The notes: a model not told the origin generated them from the sequence alone. Positions 24,201 through 38,520 are shown, counted from the first letter of the stretch. The stretch is 64,000 bases of DNA from Mastigias papua (GCA_964019165.1 OZ025270.1:17762659-17826658), one strand, 5' to 3'. A program made the numbers and translations.

Positions 24201-24960
24201 ATTCATGCCCGAAGAAAGGCATTTCATGCCCGAAAAAATGAAAACTGACTCAAAAAGATGGGGAGCAGGCACTGTGAAACACTTAATCCTGTCCATTGTC
24301 CATAAACGCTATAATATTATAGTGCAAAAAGTAGCAATTAAAATACAAATTAGATGGTATTCTACAGGATCCCCCAACTAATATACGAGCTGCTAGAAAC
24401 AATTGCTCGAAAAATCGGCTGATTTTTATCATCGGGGATACTGCCCCTTGCAACCCTAATAGTTTTAAAAGATCAAGCCTTAAACAAAATGCCATTCATA
24501 GCTGAAATATCATTTCTTAACTTCAAAACAATTGTGCAGAGTATGTCTGTAACATATGTGTTTGTAAACAGGAAGAACAGCCTGAATGGTGAAGTTATTG
24601 AAACATATTAGAGTTTGTCAATGAAAGGGGTGTTAGAAAACATTATGAAGGACAGTCAACCAAATCACAATAAGCCAAAAAACTCCTCTGCTGTTCAAAA
24701 AAAGTGCATACAATTTCATTCGAATTGCAAACCATGATCTATCATAGATTTTGTAAAATAAACAAATAAAATGTACTGTGGAGTATGCAAATAGAGGTAA
24801 AGTGATAGCTGGCAAAAGGCAAGCTTTTTTATGATATCTTCCAGGCCTTTTGGGAGATCATGCTGTACGACGATGTACTCCTCAAAAGAAAATATCCTAG
24901 TTCTCACTACATTTGCTTTTACCCTTTTCGCACTAAAATGCTTTAAAATATAAAGTAATA
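24200..24960 (+). pseudogene. Decayed remains of a G2-type gene start
   Basis: The stretch follows, at low identity, the spacer and exon 1 of G2 (18.06-18.83 kb). Shared landmarks include AATGAAAACTG, GAACAATTGCTC-like words, CCATTCATAGCT and, at about 24,800-24,890, AAAGTGATAGCTGGC to ACTCCTCAAAAG. In the relic exon the reading frame has decayed and the donor GT after CTCCTCAAAG is lost (reads AAAAGAAAA). No matching exons 2-5 are visible before G3. Confidence 0.65.
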
Positions 24961-24976
24961 TAAATAAATAAATACA

Positions 24977-25087
<111 letters not shown>

Positions 25088-25130
25088 CATCAAACTATAT
25101 GTTTTCACTCCAAAAGTAAACAAAGATATA

Positions 25131-26272
<1,142 letters not shown>

Positions 26273-26286
26273 TTCGAAAATCGAGT
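26273..26286 (+). promoter_or_regulatory. Upstream TTCGAA-type motif of G3
   Basis: TTCGAAAATCGAGT lies about 120 bp before the G3 ATG, with GAATGAATGTCTG following, as also seen after the motif of G4. Confidence 0.4.
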
Positions 26287-26406
26287 GAATGAATGTCTGT
26301 GTGTAAAGGGTGGACTGTTTGGTTAAAACTTCACATTGCCGTATTTCACATTTGATTTAAATATTGCTTACCATTTGCTTCCTGCGATAAGTGATCTGAA
26401 GTGGAA

Positions 26407-29400
26407 ATGGATGATGATAAACAAACTTGGGTAACCAATAGCAGTTGGAAGAAAGCGATAACCACTACCAACATTCTTGCATTTTGGGCCTTGGTAATAC
26501 ATGGCGGTATGTGTTCTCAAAAGCTCATTCTTTCACATCTACAGTAAATTCCACTAATATCAATAATTTATCATTCTTATTTTGAATGTAAAAATTCATA
26601 TGAATTTGAACCCCATTTAAAAACAAGCTTTATCTTACTGTCAACCAGTCAGAAATAGGCAGATTTTGCGGATGTTTAACGTTTGAGCGGAGTTATTGTA
26701 AAAACGAGTTTAAAAGCTACGTAGTTGCCAGCAACATGTAAAATAATACAAACATGAAGACAAGACTATAACGTTTAGAGACTGAAAGAAGCTGTGCCAT
26801 CAACAATACAACTAAATAACACAACTAGACAAATAGACTCAAACTCAATGATAACACTCAACGTCATATATATATATAAAAATTGCTGAAAAAGTACCCC
26901 ATTCCACTTAGGCCAATTGGACAGAGCCGCAGTTTGAAAGATATATCCACATACAATAGAACAACATACTATATTATTTCCAATCAAGTGACCTCAGTAT
27001 ATTGATTATTACAACTTATGATTTGTATATGAGTTCGATCAATTTGAATGTAGTAAAATATTCATATCTATCACGGTTATGATGGAATGTAGCATTTGTG
27101 GCTGCGATTGAGAGTACATGCCTTCTTTCTCCAATAAAAATCCTATATTATTATGGAAGCTACTCCATTTGTCAGATTGCTTCACAAGTATATTCTTTGA
27201 GTTTGCTAGTAAAACCAGTCAATAATTCACTACCAGATTGGATTTATGGTACTAATACGACTTCAGAAACTGCAGTTTACCGACAGTAACAAAATGTAGC
27301 AATTAATTTTTATACAGGTTCATTCGCGAATGGCCAAGAACTACTAAGGCCCATTGAAGCAAATTCATCACCAAGTCATATCACTGTCATAAAGGGATCA
27401 TCAGTTTGGTTGCATTGGAATTATACTTACATTGGTGATGGACATCATTCTACAGGAGGCATTACAAGTATTTACCGTCAACAAGTGCTTGGATTCAGAA
27501 GTTCACTGAACTCAACTCTTCAAGTACTTGCAAGAAGGATTGGCCAAAATGGTGTCTTAACATTGGAACCATCAATACCTGCCTCATTTAGTGGAAGAGT
27601 TGAAGTGATATCGTCAAACAGTACATTGGTGATTCATCGTCTTCAATACAACGATTCATTGTATCCATTCTCATCTAACGTTAAAGTTAACATAGATCTT
27701 GGTGGAGGTTTTAGCGGAACTAATACTGCATTGAGACCGGTTGTCCGTATCACTATAAATGGTATGAAGGCTTCATATTTTGTGAACGAGAATTAAACGT
27801 TTCCTTCTATTTTCTTTTCATATCATACTAAAACAGTGCCGTGTTTCATTCAGAGAGCTTTTTCCTGTCGATGCAGAAGCCACAACTATATATTATCATT
27901 TTGATTACAGAAGCATATCACTCTCTAAACTCCAAGCTTTTCGCGTCACAAGCCTTTTAAAATCGGTCAAAATACTAGATTCCATGATGTCTATTCTTTT
28001 TTAAACTTCTTTCATTGAACAAAATAATTTTAGGAAACAATTATATACCTCTCTAATGGCTTTTACAGGTATCCCAGAGTTCATAGTACAACCTCCAAGC
28101 ACAATTAACATAAATGAAGGGTCAAATCTAGCGATAAGAGTTCAAACGAGTGGAAACCCTAAACCATCAGTTCATTTCAAATGGACTCATCTTCCTACGT
28201 CATCAGCAACAATTGTTCCAAGTGTCAAGTTGTATCCATTTGTATACTCTTCAACATATTCATTAAACAATATTGATGGAAGTTATTGTGGTAGAATATT
28301 GCATACAACAATAAAAAATAGCATTGGATCATCACCACTGAGAGGAACAAATGTTGATGTTTTATGTAAGTATATTCATAGTCGTCTAGAACTTTTACGT
28401 AGCAGTATAATAAGGCTCTTGGTTATTATTCACTGTCAATATACCAAGTTTCATTGTTCAAGAGAAGGCCGATTAGAGGAAACTTTAAGCTGCAACCAGA
28501 CGGCCCGAGAATAACAGGCAGGTCTCATGTTATAACTGGAGGCTCGTCTATAATTCATAAAGAAGCAAGCGGGTAGAAAGTGCTTCAAACACTATGAAAG
28601 CATTCTGATTCAATCGTCTAAAAGTAAAGAAACTTGGGAATCACTGAAAGTTGCAGAATATGCATTTAGTTGGTAAAATTTAGATAGAGAAAAGCAAACA
28701 ATATTTTCATTAAAGACCTTACTTAACCTTGACCACTGCAACTTTATTAGTATCATATTATACAACACTTCAAGGATACCAAAGAGGTAGCATTGTTTCA
28801 ATAATTGTCAGCTATCGGATTAGCTGACTGCAAACTTCTTTCTTTCAACTTTTTGCACATAAAATAAACAATAATAATGGAAAAAGGCAAAGAAAGGTGG
28901 AGAAAGCATAAAAGTATGCTGAAATCAAAGATCATAATTAAATTTCTTGTCTTTTGTGGATGGTGATGCACGCCGATACGTCCTTCAACTCTCATTCAAT
29001 GTGGCATCATCATCAACCGAATTAAGTTGTTAATCATTGTGCAGATTTTAAGTTTATTTAAATACGATACCAGACAATGTAGAATACGAATTTGTTAGGA
29101 ATCCATGCAGAAAAGCACTTGTCTTGAAATGTCACACATGGTACCAAGTAGACAATGTTATTTAAGAGAAGGAGATTAGGGACATGTTCCACAATAGACA
29201 GCAATGACATGAACCTAAGCTGAGTGTCAACTCCTGAGATGTCATTCGTCAAACCCATACAAGGAGTCAATAGACTTGATTTTAACATATTTAGGCACGG
29301 TGGCCACGTCAATCGAGAGATTGATTTTCAGTGGGCAGTGCAGACATGGTGGCAATTCTTATCAAATCACCTTTGACGCATGCGCTCCTAGACTTACGAG

Positions 29401-30813
29401 TACTATCAAACGTGTATTTCTCGCGAAGGGGGAGAGGAGGACACGCAAAAGTGTATGCTTACTTACAAGGGGACAAAAGACGTGCGAAATAAAAATAACC
29501 AAGTAATCGCTTTTTTTAAATTTATGCAGTAAATCGCTCAAAAAGTCTTTTCCTCTATAGATTTATCGAATGGATATTTCAAAATTTTCCGCTAGATATA
29601 TGGATGTCAGATGGGAAAAGTACGTAAGAAAGAGGAGGATCCGTAACAAGCGTATATGTGCGCATGTGGGGAAGGGGGTCAACAGCCTGTGGGGAAGGGG
29701 GTCAACAGCCTGCCATATACTGGTACGTATCTACTAAATAAATGAATACATATGGTTCTTTGTTGCAGTAAAACTCAACAAACCTTATCATCTGAGGGCA
29801 GGAAAAATTGTTCAAGACAAATGTGTTGAAGTCAAATGGAATAAACTGGAATCAGGAGCATGTTTTGTCAAATATGATGTCAAACTTTATGATGCATCTA
29901 AAAAGCAAATATACAATAAAAAGGGAAATAACTTTGGAGAAATGAAGATATGCAATTTAACAAAATTTGAGGATATCATCGATGTTCAATTGACAGTCAA
30001 GTTTAAAACATTGTCCAAAAGCATCGCTGCTAAAGTGTCAAATTCATCAATTCCGTCATCAGCAACTATCACAAAAGGTAAGTAAGTTTATACATTACAA
30101 TGAATTGATGTCCTAGGGTGAAGCGTATGCTATCATCTTCAATTGGCCTGGTTACAATAGTTTTGAAACGCAGTTAAAATAAAGTGAAAGTTACTATTCC
30201 TGAAAGGAAGTTATATGAAATTACAAATTGCATTTTAAAATATACTAACAGCAAATTTAGTGTCTCTAAATGGAAAAGAGCCAGATAATAAGCTTAATAG
30301 GTGTAACCAGAGGGTTAGTCGATGAAGTAAGTACTGCAAAGGCAACATTTTCTTAAAACTGAAATCAAACATAGCGTAGCCAAGATAATCAAATTTATGA
30401 AAGAAGAAAGCTATGCAAAGATTTCAATATGCAACAATTTCGTGAATAATGTAGGCATGATGACGGAAGCTCCCAATTTCATAAGATTTAACCAAACCAA
30501 AAGTAAAAGTTTATATTTGCAATACGAGGAGTACTCCCAAAATTTTGATCAAACAAATGCCCTCTTCTTGCACAAAGAGCGATGGATGAAAGTCTATAAT
30601 ATTTGAGAAGCAGCAGTACCATAGAGAAAACACAAACGATGCCTTTTTTATTCTTATCTGAAGAAAGATATATGAAAACACTTCTTTTTAGCAAGACGTT
30701 GTAAAAAACAGCAATATTTTTTAGCTCCTGCTTCAAATCTTCGTCTCCTTCTGGGCTTCTCATTTGTTGGCATTACAATTCTACTTGGTTCATCTTCAGT
30801 AACGCATTCGTGA
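26407..30813 (+). CDS. G3: IgSF/FN3-like cell-surface receptor, 5 coding exons
   Basis: Exons 26,407-26,506, 27,318-27,761, 28,069-28,365, 29,769-30,077 and 30,725-30,813 give 412 residues, all phase 1. The leader (1-33) is MDDDKQTW... then NILAFWALVIHG, shared in style with G4. D1 (34-181) has GSSVWLHWNYTYIGDG and no cysteine. D2 (182-280) is the most unusual at its start (RVQTSGNPKPS in place of RINMDGNPKPS). D3 (281-383) has AGKIVQDKC and NNFGEMKIC. The tail (384-412) is unlike the others, with LLLGFSFVGITILLGSSS and no basic end. Exon 5 rests on a TTTTTTAG acceptor, phase and hydrophobicity, so it is less certain than the rest. A further donor (CTTG|GTAAGT) follows the stop after 16 bases. 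Intron 3 contains a dead exon 1 of another paralog. Confidence 0.75.
28830..28992 (+). pseudogene. Dead G1-type exon 1 inside G3 intron 3
   Basis: From CACATAAAATAAAC through the ATG at about 28,877 this copies G1 exon 1 and its 5' flank (11,960-12,108), including KERWRKHK and IIIKFLVFCG. One base is lost in TTTGTGGATGG (G1 has TTTGTGGACTGG), shifting the frame, and the donor after CTTCAA is destroyed. It sits between exons 3 and 4 of G3, so a second gene start once lay here. Confidence 0.75.
29668..29713. repeat. 23-bp direct duplication
   Basis: GGGGAAGGGGGTCAACAGCC occurs twice in tandem in G3 intron 3, shortly before exon 4. A small recent duplication with no visible function. Confidence 0.7.
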
Positions 30814-30829
30814 ATTGACGAAATACTTG

Positions 30830-32925
30830 GTAAGTAAACATATTGCTCAAATTGATTGTTCATAACAACAGAATATGCTGTCAAGTTACAATTTTCATGT
30901 AACATTATTGGTTCGCATCAAATTTTTACCGTTAAATTTTCAATGAAATTTAACTATCAGAATATAAGCCAAGAATCGAATAGAAACATGAAAAACGTTT
31001 GGGCATAGCATTTGCAAATTTTGAGAAAGCATTGATTCATACTGATTAAACATTATTCTAGATAAAACACTGCTCCAGGCTCTATGCCCTTAGCACGTAC
31101 AGCAAATGATAGAATAAGTCAATTGTTTTGAAACACTTGATTTATACCAAAAGACTATTCACTTGATTTGTCACTCTTACAATACTGTGATCTTTATTAC
31201 ATTAGTATGTATGAAATGAAGATGATACAAGCACAGCCTGGTTTAGATAACCACCTGCAACAATGAAGAGATGCAAAGAGCTATGAACTGAAAATAACAA
31301 CTGTTATGCTGAAGTGCAAGACATAACCAAATCTATAAAGCTGATAACCATTCCAATTGAGAGGTGTACCATATGGCCTACTTCCATCTAAAGGGAGATC
31401 TTCAATCACTATCCAATCACTATTTACAGAATACGATGCCGAAAATGACTTTGGATTTGATATCAATATTTGAATGAATAAGTTTCCTCAATATTTTCGT
31501 TGGATCTTAAAAAAGCCATAAAAAGTTTAACCCTAGTAGTTTTATTAAAATCTATATAACATCAGATGTTTCCCTTGCTAAAGGTTATTCTTTATTATTT
31601 GCAGACACATACCGACACGGTACCATTTTATGAATGAATGCTTTATATCAATCTATCCATAAATCAATAGGCATCATCTTAACAAACTATTGTCAATACA
31701 CAATCAATTTTAATAGATGTAGGGACATGTAAAAGCCATTATTCTTCAATAATTCATTATATTGAAATCTGGGATCTAGTTTTGCTAGTTAGGCAGCAGC
31801 TTTATCACGCATGCTTAGTCAATTGTATGTGTTTCACCCTCCTTGGTTTTGGCTAGATTTGTATGGTGGAAGTAAGAGATTTTTGTTGACCATCTACACA
31901 GCCATGACTTCGAGGTGTCAACACCATGCATAAGATTGCCACTTCAAAGATAGCTAGCTGATTTCTACGAACAAACTCATTTCTCCTCCCCCACATTTCC
32001 GCTACCAACAACATTTTACTAAAAAGGTTGGGAGCCAAAATGCCGCGGTTTCATAAGGAACTTTGACTGATCTTCAGAACTGTTGCCATGCTAACCAAAA
32101 CAGTTCGAAGCGTGACTAGCTACGCATCGCTGTCATGGCAGACATGTTATGCCATTAGCTAAGACAGTTAAGTAAAGTTAATAAATATACGAAATATTCA
32201 CAAACGTAGCTCTTCAACAAGCGCAATTTTTCTCTTTGATTGTATTTATGGATGCGAATTACTAGATGCAATAGAAGAATAGTTATCAAAAGGATTATAT
32301 GGAAATGGGTGGACAATTCTTTCCCATTTTGCCCGTAAAAGGATGTAACCTCCTGTCCCTTTTCTCCTTTCCTTATCCTCTTGTAAAACTGGGACTCAAT
32401 ACGAGATAACTCATAATGGGTAGAGGACCATCAAAACTGTTGTATCTATGGATGGTGGCTGATACAATTGATGAAAACAAAAATGTGATCAAATGATATC
32501 ACCTAAAACACATCATTGGGCAAAAATTATTTCAATATTTTACCAATTGCACTCTTGCATCAAACAACGGCCACGTCCACATAACTCCGCTCTCAGATAA
32601 AAACGGACATCCATCACTAGGCGTGTACAGTTGTCCTTAAAAGTGCGTCTGACTGAAGGCTCTTCCATATTGGGGCCATTGTTACCATTTTGGGATTCCT
32701 TCATTTTTGGTGCTCACATTACAAAGATGCATTTTTATGTAGCTCCTCTTCCACTGTTTTCATTTAGCTCCGTTGTTGAGGCGGAGCAATGTGAAGGCAA
32801 AGCCAAAAACAGGGCCGAACATAAACTTTTTTGTCCAAAAATGGAGTAGTGCGAACAGGTCTTAAAAAGATCTAGGTCCAATCCTTACAATGCCCAAGAC
32901 AATAATATTGAATGTCGAATGTGTG
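30830..32925. other. G3-G4 intergenic spacer
   Basis: No gene is supported. A weak possible acceptor (ATTATTCTAG near 31,061) could serve a 3' UTR exon of G3. Short minus-strand frames near 31,281 and 31,853 have no splice context. Confidence 0.4.
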
Positions 32926-32927
32926 TG

Positions 32928-32941
32928 TTCGAATATCGAAT
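32928..32941 (+). promoter_or_regulatory. Upstream TTCGAA-type motif of G4
   Basis: TTCGAATATCGAAT lies about 130 bp before the G4 ATG and is the cleanest copy of the shared motif. Confidence 0.45.
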
Positions 32942-33070
32942 GAATGTCTGCGGACTATCTCACACTAACACTAGAATAACTACAAGTTACGAATCGACAT
33001 TACTGTATTTCGCATTTAATTTAGATATTGAATATCATTTGCTTATGGTAATAACTGATCTGAATTGGAA

Positions 33071-36000
33071 ATGGATGGTAGTAAAAGAAATTGGGCAACT
33101 AAAAGCAGTTGGAAGAAAGGGGTAATCAAAGGCAACTTTCTTGCATTCTGGGGCCTAGTGATACATGGCGGTATGTTTTTCAAGGGTTCATTCATTTATA
33201 TTTTAATTCCACAGATATCAATTATTTGTCAGTTTTACTTTGAGTGCATAAATTCACATATATATCTACGAAGAATCTAATTTTATTTAAAGAACAAATT
33301 TTAGGTACCCCAATGCCAAAAAAGTAAAATCGCAAAAGATCAAATCGGACTGATATTGTAGACTTTTTGACAGTTTGAACGACGCTATTGTGAAAAAGAG
33401 GAGTTTGAAAGTTATGCTGTGAGCAATTATGTGCGTAAAACCAAACAAGTAAAGCAATACCAAACAGGAAGAAAAGAATAGAATGTTTCGAGATTGAATG
33501 CGGCTGTGCCAGCAACAATACAACTAGACAAACAAATTGATGCTCAACAATAACACTGATGAGGATGGATCCTAAAAATGCTGAATGGAGGAATACAGGG
33601 CAAAGCAAAAGATGTCGCAATGTATTTAGGCCTATCTGATTGAGCTGCTAAAGACACGTGCAGATATGTCCAAACGTGAAATGACGAAACATATTTTAAC
33701 AGCAGTGAAGTACGTCCAGGATTGAGTTCAAAAAACATTCCATTGTTCTTATTATTAAGGACTTTGGTAAACTGCATCTTGTAAACCGTTTAATCTGTTC
33801 CATCCACAAAGAGGAGAACTTTGAGTACTATTGATTAGTTGCATGCAGAGTGTTTAAAACATGAAATTTGAACTCAACTAAAAAAATAAAACTCTATGCA
33901 AAAAATAAATTATGATGCAATGTCACACATGTAGAAAACCATCATTCTCATCTCAACTGGAAGGCAACTAATTTATATATCTCGTTAACATTATAGTTTT
34001 TCTACTTAAAAATTAACCTATTCTGTCTGTTTTTATTACTATAAAGAGTATGCATACATTTACAAAAGACATCCTTTAGGCTTGGTCGGTAATAGCAAAC
34101 ACCTAGTAACACCATTTATAAATCAAGCTGCTAGTATCAATCATTTTGGAATTAATTCTGACGAGTTTAGAATACTCCCTCTTAAATGGCGGCACGAGGG
34201 TCAATAGTGGCGCATTTGGTAACACGGAGTGTCGCGCAGTAAGTGTACATTTGAACACAACCAACCAATTTCTCTATAGGAGACGTTTACGCAATATTTG
34301 TAATAGATATAAAGTTTAGGACTGGTTTAGAATTTGCAATTTTACGTCAGTACCAAAACATAATAACACTTCTCAAACAGGTCTATACGTGGGTGGACAA
34401 GAAGTAATAAAAATCAATGAGGCCAATTCATCACCAGGTCTTATCACTGTCATAAAGGGGTCATCAGTTTGGTTGCATTGGAGTTACATTTATGCAGGCG
34501 ATAAAGCACATTTTGATAGAAATATTAGAACCATTTACCGTCAACAAGTACTTGGATTCAGAAGTTCATCGAACCCAACTTTTCAAGTACTTGCAAAGAG
34601 GATAGGCCAAAATGGTGCCTTAACATTGCAATCACCATCACCTGCCCCATTTAATGGAAGAGTTGAAGTGATATCATCAAACAGTACATTGGTGATTCAT
34701 CGTCTGCAATACAGTGATTCATCGTATCGATTTTCATCCAATATACTATTGAGTTTGGATGTTGGCTCTGGTTATAACCCCTCCATACAGAATTTGAGGC
34801 CAAGATATATCACTGTTACTGTCAATGGTAGGAGAATTTTGTATTGAAATTTCGAATCAGTCTTTCCATTAAATGTTTTGATAGAAAGTAAAGGGAATTA
34901 AATATGGATTTATGGATTACTATTAACATTGAAACATGGAAGCATGCAAGATATACGCAATGTTTGTGAACAAACTTGAGCAGTTACTTTTTTCTTTCCC
35001 TACTTGAAATGGCTGTCGTGACAATGATAGTCCATAGACGTGAGAGGGTCAATATCCCCCTCGCTGCATAATACCTCTAGTGCATTTAGCAGTTAGATAA
35101 AACCCTTGTTGCAATGTTTCATATTAGCATCCACTTTTCTCTCTATTCCATTAAAAATTTACAATATGCAGTCACTAATTCACTATACACACACTTCAGA
35201 CTACACTACCGACAAATACAATAACTCTAGGAAGGAGCAAAATATCATGTCTAACCAACGGTCATATCATAGATATAACGAATAAGACAAACTAAGTGAA
35301 GGCACCTTGCAACAAAAGAATTGCCAGTGGCATTTTGAAATCAAAGCTTTAAAAAGACTGACAAAGTTTTTTCCATACATCCACTTAAATATCTGTTTGG
35401 TATACTCCAATCCTTTTACAAGTAGATTTACGCTAACTTTTCCTTTATGATATTTAAAAGGTATCCCAGACTTCAAAGTACAGCCTCCAAACACAATTGA
35501 AGTAAACGAAGGATCAGATCTAGTACTGAGAATTAACATGGATGGGAATCCTAAACCATCAGTTCACTTCAAATGGGCTCATCTTCCTACGTCATCAACA
35601 ACAATTGTTCCAGGTGTTCAATTGCATCCATTTGTATACTCTTCAACATATTCATTTAACAATATTGATGGAAGTTATTGTGGCAGAATATTGCATACAA
35701 CAATCAAAAACAGTGTTGGATCATCACCACTGAGAGGAACAAATGTTGATGTTTTATGTAAGTTTGGTTTTCTGCTTTGATATTTCATGTTTAGTAAGGT
35801 ACAAAAACTCTTCATCATTACGTTTACTACCAAACTTAAGGAATGAAATAGTGCGAAATGACAGCGTTCTATACACGAGCACCTTTCTTCAAGTAAATTA
35901 TGCTAAGGAGAGACCTTGCAAATTATGCTAAGGAGAGGCCTTGCAAATTATGCTAAGGAGAGGCCTTGCAAATTATGCTAAGGAGAGGTCTTGCAAATTA

Positions 36001-37986
36001 TGCTAAAGAGAGGCCTTGCAAATTATGCTAAGGAGAGGCCTTGCAAATTATGCTAATGAGAGGCCTTGCAAATTATGCTAATGAGAGGCCTTGCAAATTA
36101 TGCTAAGGAGAGGCCTTGCAAATTATGCTAAGGAGAGGCCTTGCAAATTATGCTAAGGAGAGGTCTTGCAAATTATGCTAAGGAGAGGCCTTGCAAATTA
36201 TGCTAAGGAGAGGCCTTGCAAATTATGCTAAGGAGAGGTCTTGCAAATTATGCTAAGGAGAGGCCTTGCAAATTATGCTAAGGAGAGGCCTTGCAAATTA
36301 TGCTAAGGAGAGGCCTTGCAAATTATGCTAAGGAGAGGCCTTGCAAATTATGCTAAGGAGAGGCCTTGCAAATTATGCTAAGGAGAGGTCTTGCAAATTA
36401 TGCTAAAGAGAGGTCTTGCAAATTATGCTAAGGAGAGGCCTTGCAAATTATGCTAAGGAGAGGCCTTGCAAATTATGCTAAGGAGAGGTCTTGCAAATTA
36501 TGCTAAGGAGAGGCCTTGCAAATTATGCTAAGGAGAGGTCTTGCAAATTATGCTAAGGAGAGGCCTTGCAAATTATGCTAAGGAGAGGTCTTGTAAAGCT
36601 GCTAACAAAAGAAGAAGGAACAAGAGTGAACAGAGATGGAGATCAGATCAGAAATGTTGGATTTAGATTTTGCACATGACAAATTGCAGTACTCTGGGAA
36701 AGAACGGGGTGGTGAGACGTCCCCTTGTGAACAATAGATGATCTACAACACTAAGTAAATACTGCTATTGAGCTCCTTACTGATCCCATTTATTCTATCT
36801 TGTCATATCGACTTCTCGCCCGGAAGTGGTTCTTCCATAACGAGGCAGTTTCAACATGGATGCTAATCATGCATACTTGAACGAAATAGATATTTATTTC
36901 TCAATAATTCACTTGTAGGAAATTTAAAGCAAGTTACATATTCTTTAGATAAAAAAGACAAAACACGTATTTAATTGTGCGTGGCAATCAAATCGCACTG
37001 TTTCCCAGTATACAATTGTGAATTAAATGTTGTGACCAGATAACTCAGTTGGTGGAACGCGTCACGTACAAAGTTGGCAGTCACGAGGTCGAGTCCCACT
37101 CGGCTCGGCTTTTTCTCACTTTCAAATTTAATTTTTCCTAAAATCCTGTTGTCTTTAATTACTGACATTAACTACGAACAAGATTTTTCTCGTCATCCTG
37201 ATCATCATCAAAGGTTGCATATATATAATGACATTTTTACCTCTACAATATGAGCATCAAATTCTTGCGCCATTCCTATTCCATTGATTTTCTCTTGCAG
37301 TAAAAGTAGACAAACCTTATCATCTGAGGGCAGGAAAAATAACAGAATCTAAATGTGTTGAAGTCAAATGGAATAAACTGGAATCAGGAGCATGTTTTGT
37401 CAAATATGATGTCAAACTTTATGATGCATCTAAAAAGCAAATATACAATAAAAAGGGAAATAACTTTGGAGAAATGAAGATATGCAATTTAACAAAATTT
37501 AAGGATATCAGCGATGTTCAATTGACAGTCAAGTTTAAAACATTGTCCAAAAGCATCGCTGCTAAAGTGTCAAATTCACCAATTCCTTCAGCAGCAACTG
37601 TCACAAAAGGTAAGGCAGTGTATACGTAAGCAGCAAAGACTAAATCTTTTGATAGGAAAATCTTTATATCTAGACAGAGCAGTAAAGTCAATTACAGGAT
37701 AAAGTGAAAGCCAATAGTTTGTTAAGGGCAACATTTGGAAATGCATATATGCCACTCTCATTATGATTCTGCAGTTTCTGCAAATGCCTTAAAAGTCTCG
37801 TAAAAATTGGTTGATACTGAATTACATACTATGTCTTTTAATTATATTATTACGTTGTTATAGTGTACTGTTATTATATCTAATTCTATTTTATTTTCAG
37901 GTTCGTTTGTGTGCATTTGGATCCTTCTCGCTGTCTCAATTGCTAGTGCAACACTTCCCAATCGTCCATGGCTGCTTATGAAATAA
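33071..37986 (+). CDS. G4: IgSF/FN3-like cell-surface receptor, 5 coding exons
   Basis: Exons 33,071-33,170, 34,381-34,827, 35,461-35,757, 37,301-37,609 and 37,901-37,986 give 412 residues, all phase 1. Leader (1-33): MDGSKRNW... then FLAFWGLVIHG. D1 (34-182) is the most diverged: LYVGGQEV start, WSYIYAGDKAHF in the CC' region, GYNPSIQNLRP near the end, no cysteine. D2 (183-281) has FKWAHL and SYSFNNIDG-type changes, with the single SYCGRI cysteine. D3 (282-384) has AGKITESKC and NNFGEMKIC. Tail (385-412): SFVCIWILLAVSIASA then LPNRPWLLMK, a third version with a few polar/basic residues at the end. Introns 1 of G3 and G4 are similar, so these two are sister copies. Unlike the others, no strong donor follows the stop closely. 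Intron 3 carries a minisatellite and a tRNA-like piece. Confidence 0.8.
35895..36594. repeat. 25-bp minisatellite, 28 copies, in G4 intron 3
   Basis: Exactly 700 bp made of the unit AAATTATGCTAAGGAGAGGC plus CTTGC, with few variants (GGTCTTGC, AAAGAG, AATGAG). G2, G7 and G8 have this sequence once at the same place in intron 3, so the array expanded from a single-copy ancestor. Very low divergence between units implies recent expansion and likely length polymorphism. There are no unique spacers, so it is not a CRISPR array. Confidence 0.95.
37037..37115 (+). other. tRNA-like sequence (possible SINE head)
   Basis: TAACTCAGTTGG resembles a Pol III A box, GAGGTCGAGTCCC resembles a B box about 45 bp further on, and a TTTTTCT run follows. 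The B box and T loop lack a base and a 7-bp acceptor stem does not form well, so a working tRNA gene is unlikely. Confidence 0.4.
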
Positions 37987-38035
37987 GCAACTTATAGAAG
38001 TCTAGGGGGAGGTCATATGGACAGTCATGATCATT

Positions 38036-38520
38036 ATAACAATAATAATAATAATAATCATCATCATCCATCATCATCTTCTTCTTTCTCGTTACACCCC
38101 TCATGAGACCTGAAACTGACCCTGAGTGCAGTGAACAGTCTACGGCCTTTGTCGATGGGGTTACCGTGAATAAAGAATGAACAATGAAAATGAACTGAAA
38201 ATGATAATGGACCGCCTATCAATTGTTTAAAAGAGGTGACTGAGTCAGCTACGCTCAATCCACTCAGCTACCCCAACAGTTACTTCGCAGAACTGCAGTC
38301 TGGTCCGCTAAGCCTGCTGTTCACCGCCGGGGCCTGGTTGGACAGTTTGCCACAAGTAATCAACAACTGCCCCAACTCTGAATCTTTGCAAATGACTCGC
38401 TATCAACTTAAGGGCAGTATCTCTGTGTGCCCGTCCACCGCCACGAGGAGGCTCCCAACCATGGGTGGGCATCCATCATCATTACCATCATCACCATCAT
38501 CATCATTATCGCCGCTTTTT
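38036..38520. repeat. (AAT)n/(ATC)n repeats around a GC-richer block
   Basis: AATAATAATAATCATCATC at about 38,040-38,078 and CATCATCACCATCATCATC at about 38,466-38,510 flank a block of higher GC that holds an open frame from 38,236 merging with the LINE remnant. I regard the frame as transposon-related, not a host gene. Confidence 0.6.

Noticed and set aside
31603..31632. Alternative exon 5 for G3 after TTATTTGCAG
   Set aside because: In phase 1 it gives only a short hydrophilic peptide and a stop; 30,725-30,813 fits length, phase and hydrophobicity much better.
35895..36594. CRISPR array
   Set aside because: Repeats are directly contiguous with no spacers, in a eukaryotic intron.
37037..37115. 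Functional tRNA gene
   Set aside because: The T loop lacks a base and the acceptor stem does not pair well.
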